A DNA stretch of 10,218 nucleotides. Source: Candidatus Proteinoplasmatales archaeon SG8-5. Its GTDB lineage: Archaea > Thermoplasmatota > Thermoplasmata > SG8-5. Position numbers and translations under genes: made by a program. Below are positions 7,601 through 10,218 of the stretch, piece by piece. Below the pieces are notes generated by a model, which saw only the letters and a program-made list of their open reading frames with translations, had not been told where the DNA came from and did no database searches. The stretch spans positions 1 through 10,218 of the forward strand of contig LSSH01000101.1 in NCBI GenBank assembly GCA_001595885.1, in the 5' to 3' direction. The number at the start of each line of letters is the position of its first letter. Position 1 is the stretch's first letter.

Positions 7601-8477
7601 GTTCACCGAGAAGCTGAAGGAGGACGTCATCGAGAAGGAGCTAGTGGACGCCCTGGAACCGGAGGTCGCGGACGTCGAGGAAGCCCCGGAGACCGGAGCC
7701 AAGGCTGAGGCGCCGGAGGAACCGAAGAAGCCCAAGAAGGACGAGTTCATCGCAGAACTGATGAAGGTCCCCGGAGTCGGCTACATCAAGGCCGAGGCCA
7801 TCTGGGACGCCGGCTGCGACACCTTCGGGAAGCTCCGCAACGCCCCTGCCGATAAACTGGCAAAGATAAAGGGCATCAACAAGGGCCTGGCCAAGAAGAT
7901 CAAGAAGAAGTACAACAAGGAAAGGCCAATGCCGGAAGGGGCCCCAGAGACTCCGCCCCCTGAGGATGAACCGCCGACCGCTGAAGAGGCCGAGCCCGAA
8001 GAGGACCTCAGCATCGAGTCCACAGAAAAATTCGAGGAGGCCGAGGAACCGGAACCCCGTGAACTCACCGAGGCTGAGAAAGCCTCCCTCAACGAGAAGG
8101 TCGAGAAGGGCAGGAGGCTGGCCGAAAAAGGCGAGTTCAAGAGCGCGCTTTCATATTTCAATCAAGCCTTGGACATCAATCCGTTCGATGAGATGGCCAT
8201 ATGTTTCAAGGCTGCGGTCCATTATGATCTGGCAGAGAGGAGCGAGGCAAAGAATACCATTGCCAGGATCCTAGACAAGGACCCGAACCATCTACCTGCA
8301 TTGTTCACGATGGCCAATTCGGCCCTCAAGAACGAAGAGTACATGTTCGCCACTGAATATTACAACAGGATATTGAAGATTCAACCGAACAACGAGGAGG
8401 CGAAAAAGCGCCTGGAGGAATGCGAGAAAAGCGAGTCCGATATAGAGGTTGTAGTTTCTTACCAGCGTATTTATTAA
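4698..8477 (+). CDS. Mrr-like / TPR / zinc-ribbon / helix-hairpin-helix mosaic protein, 1259 aa
   Basis: Large soluble protein, no signal peptide or membrane segment. Domains in order: residues about 20-130 resemble the Mrr-type restriction-endonuclease fold (FVDVTTRLL start helix, D49, K68 in YYFIRAKRG, then the typical MSTAGFTEEADKYA block). TPR block A is at 162-395 (helix-A Gly at 166, 200, 234, 268, 302, 336, 369). Two zinc ribbons use C465/C468/C479/C482 and C498/C501/C512/C515. TPR block B is at about 560-862. A mixed-charge linker holds a Lys cluster (905-916). A third ribbon uses C948/C951/C962/C965. A tandem helix-hairpin-helix domain at 1016-1072 carries VPGVG and IKGIN hairpins. 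TPR block C is at 1130-1238. HhH domains bind DNA backbone, and Mrr domains cleave DNA. Here Arg66 stands where Glu/Gln is expected, so cleavage is doubtful. The C-terminal tail is AT-richer than the rest. A DNA-associated scaffold is inferred; the exact role is unknown. Confidence 0.9.
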   Translation: MLGEAAAQNRLMGILNDLDQDTFVDVTTRLLKSMQFTILDYKVTPLHLDFEATRDEAESRDYYFIRAKRGTRKVTPDELQEAVGKKKDGVEMKPVYMSTAGFTEEADKYADMLHISLADDEKFTLLLKKFNFEDELEKGAHRKVIEQEGDRFLPSINELENMMQWGNDFFSSGNYAKAMEYYDSALRLKSGYDLAWMMKGNVMNAMNRYEEAIECFKKALKINPENVEAWYNMGATLYNLERFDEEVQCYDEAIRIDPDHIKSWNNKGATLHQLGKYEEAVLCYDRVLRTDPDNVSVLNNRGVALKHLGELDDALVSFDSAIKAKEDYIDAWLNKGILLFEMERYAEAVKCFDRVLARFKSPEVLGQKGMALIQMGKYLQAVEAFEAALVMKPQWDLALEEKTKAEELMHEQEEARPEVPPEVAISDGWTQPPEVEETDVEKALGEDFKEVMKLGAKPPTEPVACPECGKPLSAEARFCSNCGTKVEEGEAELDIYTCSECDAEVAEDATECPSCGVDLLEGIEDEEELPDVLPAGEPPEIEAIEEERELERALDQEAILLEKSKLLRGMEQYDEALESIDEALSISDRPTLRLEKANVLVLMERFDDALEMYDKVLKEDRENLAALLNKETTLLSILEFEKALAFDDKILKIAGDQPLVWARRGALLRKLGRIREAVECFERAIELCPELSEVWNAQGAALLALEQYDDAVLCLDRAIQIDPDFAEAWCNKGSVTLASGDAKKSIQYFDRAIDIDDEYALGWSNKGAALYEMGRFEEAVECLDQALSINEDVHLLNDKGWALLNEDELDAAIDVFDRVITIDQESAEAWNGRGVALTRKGDLAKAFDSLDRAVTIAPKFEDAKSNLEATKRRMEAEVESEAEPEEAEPEATEDEKPEPEGPESRKSKKKGKKKKKDAEPEPEDDLKEAIEAAEEMEREELAAEELKCPKCEAIGSIDDVYCEKCGHRFTEKLKEDVIEKELVDALEPEVADVEEAPETGAKAEAPEEPKKPKKDEFIAELMKVPGVGYIKAEAIWDAGCDTFGKLRNAPADKLAKIKGINKGLAKKIKKKYNKERPMPEGAPETPPPEDEPPTAEEAEPEEDLSIESTEKFEEAEEPEPRELTEAEKASLNEKVEKGRRLAEKGEFKSALSYFNQALDINPFDEMAICFKAAVHYDLAERSEAKNTIARILDKDPNHLPALFTMANSALKNEEYMFATEYYNRILKIQPNNEEAKKRLEECEKSESDIEVVVSYQRIY
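7865..7915 (+). repeat. 51-bp direct repeat, copy 1 (inside the HhH coding region)
   Basis: Encodes the second hairpin and following Lys-rich helix of the HhH domain (IKGINKGLAKKIKKKY). It matches 8484-8534 at 50 of 51 positions, the only difference being A at 7875 versus G at 8494 (Ile to Val). The copies are 619 bases apart in the same orientation, so the second copy is out of the gene's frame. Confidence 0.95.
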
Positions 8478-8481
8478 TCAC

Positions 8482-8553
8482 ATGATAAAGGGCGTCAACA
8501 AGGGCCTGGCCAAGAAGATCAAGAAGAAGTACAAATTGTGTCCGAATAGATGA
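8482..8553 (+). pseudogene. Remnant ORF carrying a copy of the HhH hairpin, 23 codons
   Basis: ATG 8482 opens a short frame reading MIKGVNKGLAKKIKKKY, then a unique tail KLCPNR and TGA at 8551-8553. The first part repeats the HhH helix of the upstream gene. It has no ribosome binding site; the preceding bases are TATTTATTAATCAC. It is most simply a remnant: either the former 3' end of the upstream gene before its present tail was gained, or a fragment of a paralogue. Translation as an independent peptide is possible but unlikely. Confidence 0.5.
8484..8534 (+). repeat. 51-bp direct repeat, copy 2 (just after the stop codon)
   Basis: Begins seven bases after the TAA (8475-8477) of the 1259-residue gene and matches 7865-7915 at 50 of 51 positions. 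Both flanks diverge at once: CAT versus AAA on the left and ATTG versus CAAG on the right. This defines a sharp duplicated block. Confidence 0.95.
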
Positions 8554-8559
8554 GATATG

Positions 8560-8569
8560 TTTTCTTTCT
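8560..8569 (+). terminator. T-rich tract, possible archaeal terminator for the TPR operon
   Basis: TTTTCTTTCT lies 82 bases after the stop codon of the 1259-residue gene, ahead of the first GC-rich hairpin. Archaeal RNA polymerase stops at T-rich tracts on the non-template strand without needing a hairpin, so the position fits. The tract is interrupted by two C's, which weakens the call. Confidence 0.4.
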
Positions 8570-8579
8570 GATACACATG

Positions 8580-8599
8580 CCCCGTCTGGAAGGGCGGGG
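8580..8599. repeat. GC-rich hairpin 1 in the convergent intergenic region
   Basis: CCCCGTC (8580-8586) pairs with GGCGGGG (8593-8599): seven pairs including one G-T, loop TGGAAG. It is preceded by G and followed by TATC. Hairpin 2 at 8651 has the same outer frame (GCCCCGT ... CGGGG then TATC). It could be a transcription barrier, part of a small RNA, or a relic of an IS200/IS605-type end. Confidence 0.6.
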
Positions 8600-8650
8600 T
8601 ATCGATACATTAGCACCCGCTTGACAGCTCAACTGTATAGCGATTCAGAG

Positions 8651-8670
8651 CCCCGTGCGTTAGCACGGGG
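8651..8670. repeat. GC-rich hairpin 2, perfect 8-bp stem with GTTA loop
   Basis: CCCCGTGC (8651-8658) and GCACGGGG (8663-8670) are perfectly complementary around a GTTA tetraloop. It lies 16 bases beyond the stop codon of the minus-strand gene, between convergent genes. The context TTCAGAGCCCC ... GGGGATATCA resembles the subterminal hairpins at IS200/IS605-type right ends as I recall them. No transposase or TnpB reading frame remains, so the mobile-element reading is only a suggestion. A termination function for either gene is the alternative. Confidence 0.65.
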
Positions 8671-8686
8671 ATATCAAAATTGAAAG

Positions 8687-10218
8687 TTAATAATTCACGG
8701 CCGGCCAGACCGTATCGAAATTTACATACACCCAGAAGCCGTCCAATGGATTCAAAATTTCTGACCCAGTGGCGATTTTTATATTGTATGGCGACGACGG
8801 ATCGGATATCATGATCTGTGAAGCGCCCGGAATTATCGGCAGCAATGCGGAAACCGACATTGGACCCGTATAAGGGAATGCTACCAGATTCCAACCGGTT
8901 TCCAGACTTATCATCACGTCGGTCACGGTCCCGGCGATGGCCAGCCTGTCGTTGTTGAACACATTTAACCAGAAGCCCTCGCCCTGATATGTCTCGTGAA
9001 GGGTGTTCAACTGCGGAGGCCAGTACGTGCAATAATGCAGCCATACATGATTCCTGTATACCATGACGTGGAAATCACCATCGATGCTCTGCATCAGGTT
9101 CTCTACAGAATTATTACTGACCTCAAGGGGCAGGCCGCAGAGGAACCAGCCGTCGGGATGGGTGAAGGTGCTCAGCGTCTTGCCGTACTTCCCGGCCTGG
9201 ATGGTGGTCCGCGTCTCATGGCCGACCTTGTCGAATGTCCTGATCTGGTAGAAGTATCGCTGGGGATTCTCGGAGCCCACGTTGGCGTGGAAGGCCGTCG
9301 TGTTATTGCCCGCATTGATAGAGGATGCGTAACTGTTGCCGGTGGGGTTGAATGCGTTCATCCGCCAGTAGACCTCGTAATGGTCCAGGTCTGGAGAAGG
9401 TGTGTGGTCCCAGTGAATTCGAACTCCCAGGCCGTCGAGTTCCGCGCGGACGTTCGATGCAGGGGCCGGCGGGGTTGAATCGATTTTGAATGGTCCATCT
9501 GAGATATCCTCGGTCGACAGGAAGTCCGGGTCCGTGCAGTTGACCCTGATGTAGCAGTTTGTATAATCAACTGGAGGAACTGAGTTCCAGGTATATGACT
9601 CAAGACCAACCACCGTGTCAATATGCATCCACGGGCCAGAAGAGCCAATGTAGCAACAATATATTTCAACTAAGATATCATTGTCTGGATACCAATCATT
9701 CTCCATGTTCCAGGTGATCGTATGGGGATCTCCTCCCTTCCAGATCTCACCCCCGTTCGGTGAGGTCACGTTAACGCTCATCGTATTCTCTGGCGTGAGG
9801 TTGGCGTTCACCGAAGAAGGCGTTAAAAGACAATCATATCCGAGAACGAACTGTGGATGATATTCCCAGGTGACCTTTGCGTTGTCGAAGCGGCCCTCGA
9901 AGGCGCTGCCCCCCGTTACCCCGATCGTCGTGGTGGTCGCACCGATCTTCAGGAAATATGACGATGCTGAGGTAACGACCGAACTGACATCGATAGGCCC
10001 TATCGAAGTCCAAGATGAAGTGACATTGGCCTGTTGCGACCACACGATATTGCTCGGATTCCCCGGACCTGTGTCTATCGCTGCAAAGAAAGTTGTATTC
10101 TCGAGGTTGTAATTATCAACACACCTCCAATCCAATTCTAGAAACGCTGAATTCGGATTATCTGAGGGTATGAACACCAATTGCCAGTATCCAGCGTATT
10201 CCTCAAACACCGGCAATA
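8687..10218 (-). CDS. Secreted beta-rich protein with FN3 domain, C-terminal part (5' end outside window)
   Basis: Partial: the frame is open at the right edge, so the TTG near 10216 is not a start and any signal peptide is missing. Numbered from that edge, residues 1-120 look like a beta-sandwich (GGSAFEGRFDNAKVTW). Residues 146-246 are an Ig-like domain with the SPNGGEIWKGGDPHTITWN signature seen in Kre9/KNH-like extracellular domains. Residues 247-342 are a fibronectin type III domain. Residues 355-505 are two copies of a domain opening GW(F/N)L..(L/F)P and closing GFW.NV/GFWVYV. Sequons include NTT 40, NVT 64, NLT 139, NVT 149, NCT 226, NNT 304 and NNS 368, consistent with archaeal N-glycosylation. 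No membrane anchor or sorting tail follows the last domain, so it may be released or held by an upstream region. It is convergent to the TPR operon and AT-richer. An adhesin, S-layer-associated or polymer-binding role is inferred. Confidence 0.85.
   Translation of the reverse strand, partial: LPVFEEYAGYWQLVFIPSDNPNSAFLELDWRCVDNYNLENTTFFAAIDTGPGNPSNIVWSQQANVTSSWTSIGPIDVSSVVTSASSYFLKIGATTTTIGVTGGSAFEGRFDNAKVTWEYHPQFVLGYDCLLTPSSVNANLTPENTMSVNVTSPNGGEIWKGGDPHTITWNMENDWYPDNDILVEIYCCYIGSSGPWMHIDTVVGLESYTWNSVPPVDYTNCYIRVNCTDPDFLSTEDISDGPFKIDSTPPAPASNVRAELDGLGVRIHWDHTPSPDLDHYEVYWRMNAFNPTGNSYASSINAGNNTTAFHANVGSENPQRYFYQIRTFDKVGHETRTTIQAGKYGKTLSTFTHPDGWFLCGLPLEVSNNSVENLMQSIDGDFHVMVYRNHVWLHYCTYWPPQLNTLHETYQGEGFWLNVFNNDRLAIAGTVTDVMISLETGWNLVAFPYTGPMSVSALLPIIPGASQIMISDPSSPYNIKIATGSEILNPLDGFWVYVNFDTVWPAVNY

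Overview
The window looks like a piece of an archaeal genome, most likely a Thermoplasmata/Thermoplasmatota-type euryarchaeon. The grounds are an archaeal/eukaryotic-type isoleucyl-tRNA synthetase, a TATA-like box (TTTAAAT) 35 bases before a gene start, GGTGA/GGAGG ribosome binding sites, giant acidic TPR/zinc-ribbon proteins, and a secreted FN3 protein ending in a duplicated 'GWNLV-FP ... GFW-V' domain. The lineage is an inference; no rRNA is present to confirm it.

Layout. 1-1466 (+): C-terminal part of IleRS, cut by the left edge. 1467-1666: intergenic, with a weak hairpin and a promoter for the next gene. 1667-4624 (+): a 985-residue zinc-ribbon/TPR protein with a very acidic linker of about 220 residues and eleven TPRs in perfect 34-residue register. 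4624-4698 (+): a 24-codon basic small ORF, overlapping both neighbours by TGATG. 4698-8477 (+): a 1259-residue mosaic protein with an Mrr-like (restriction-endonuclease-fold) N-terminus, three TPR blocks, three zinc ribbons and a tandem helix-hairpin-helix domain. 8478-8686: a 209-base convergent intergenic region holding a 51-base near-perfect copy of part of the HhH coding sequence, a T-rich tract and two GC-rich hairpins. 8687-10218 (-): the C-terminal 509 codons of a secreted, probably N-glycosylated beta-rich protein, cut by the right edge.

How the genes may work together. The two TPR genes and the small ORF between them appear to form one translationally coupled operon behind the promoter at 1626. 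Both large proteins combine zinc ribbons, TPR superhelices and charged linkers. The second adds a nuclease-fold domain, with one catalytic position apparently changed, and a DNA-binding HhH domain. A large nucleic-acid-associated scaffold is the simplest inference, but nothing here proves a function. IleRS is probably a separate transcription unit.

The points most worth checking are the architecture of the 1259-residue protein, the doubly overlapping small ORF with a duplicated start module, and the 51-base repeat that brackets the AT-richer C-terminal tail of the mosaic gene.
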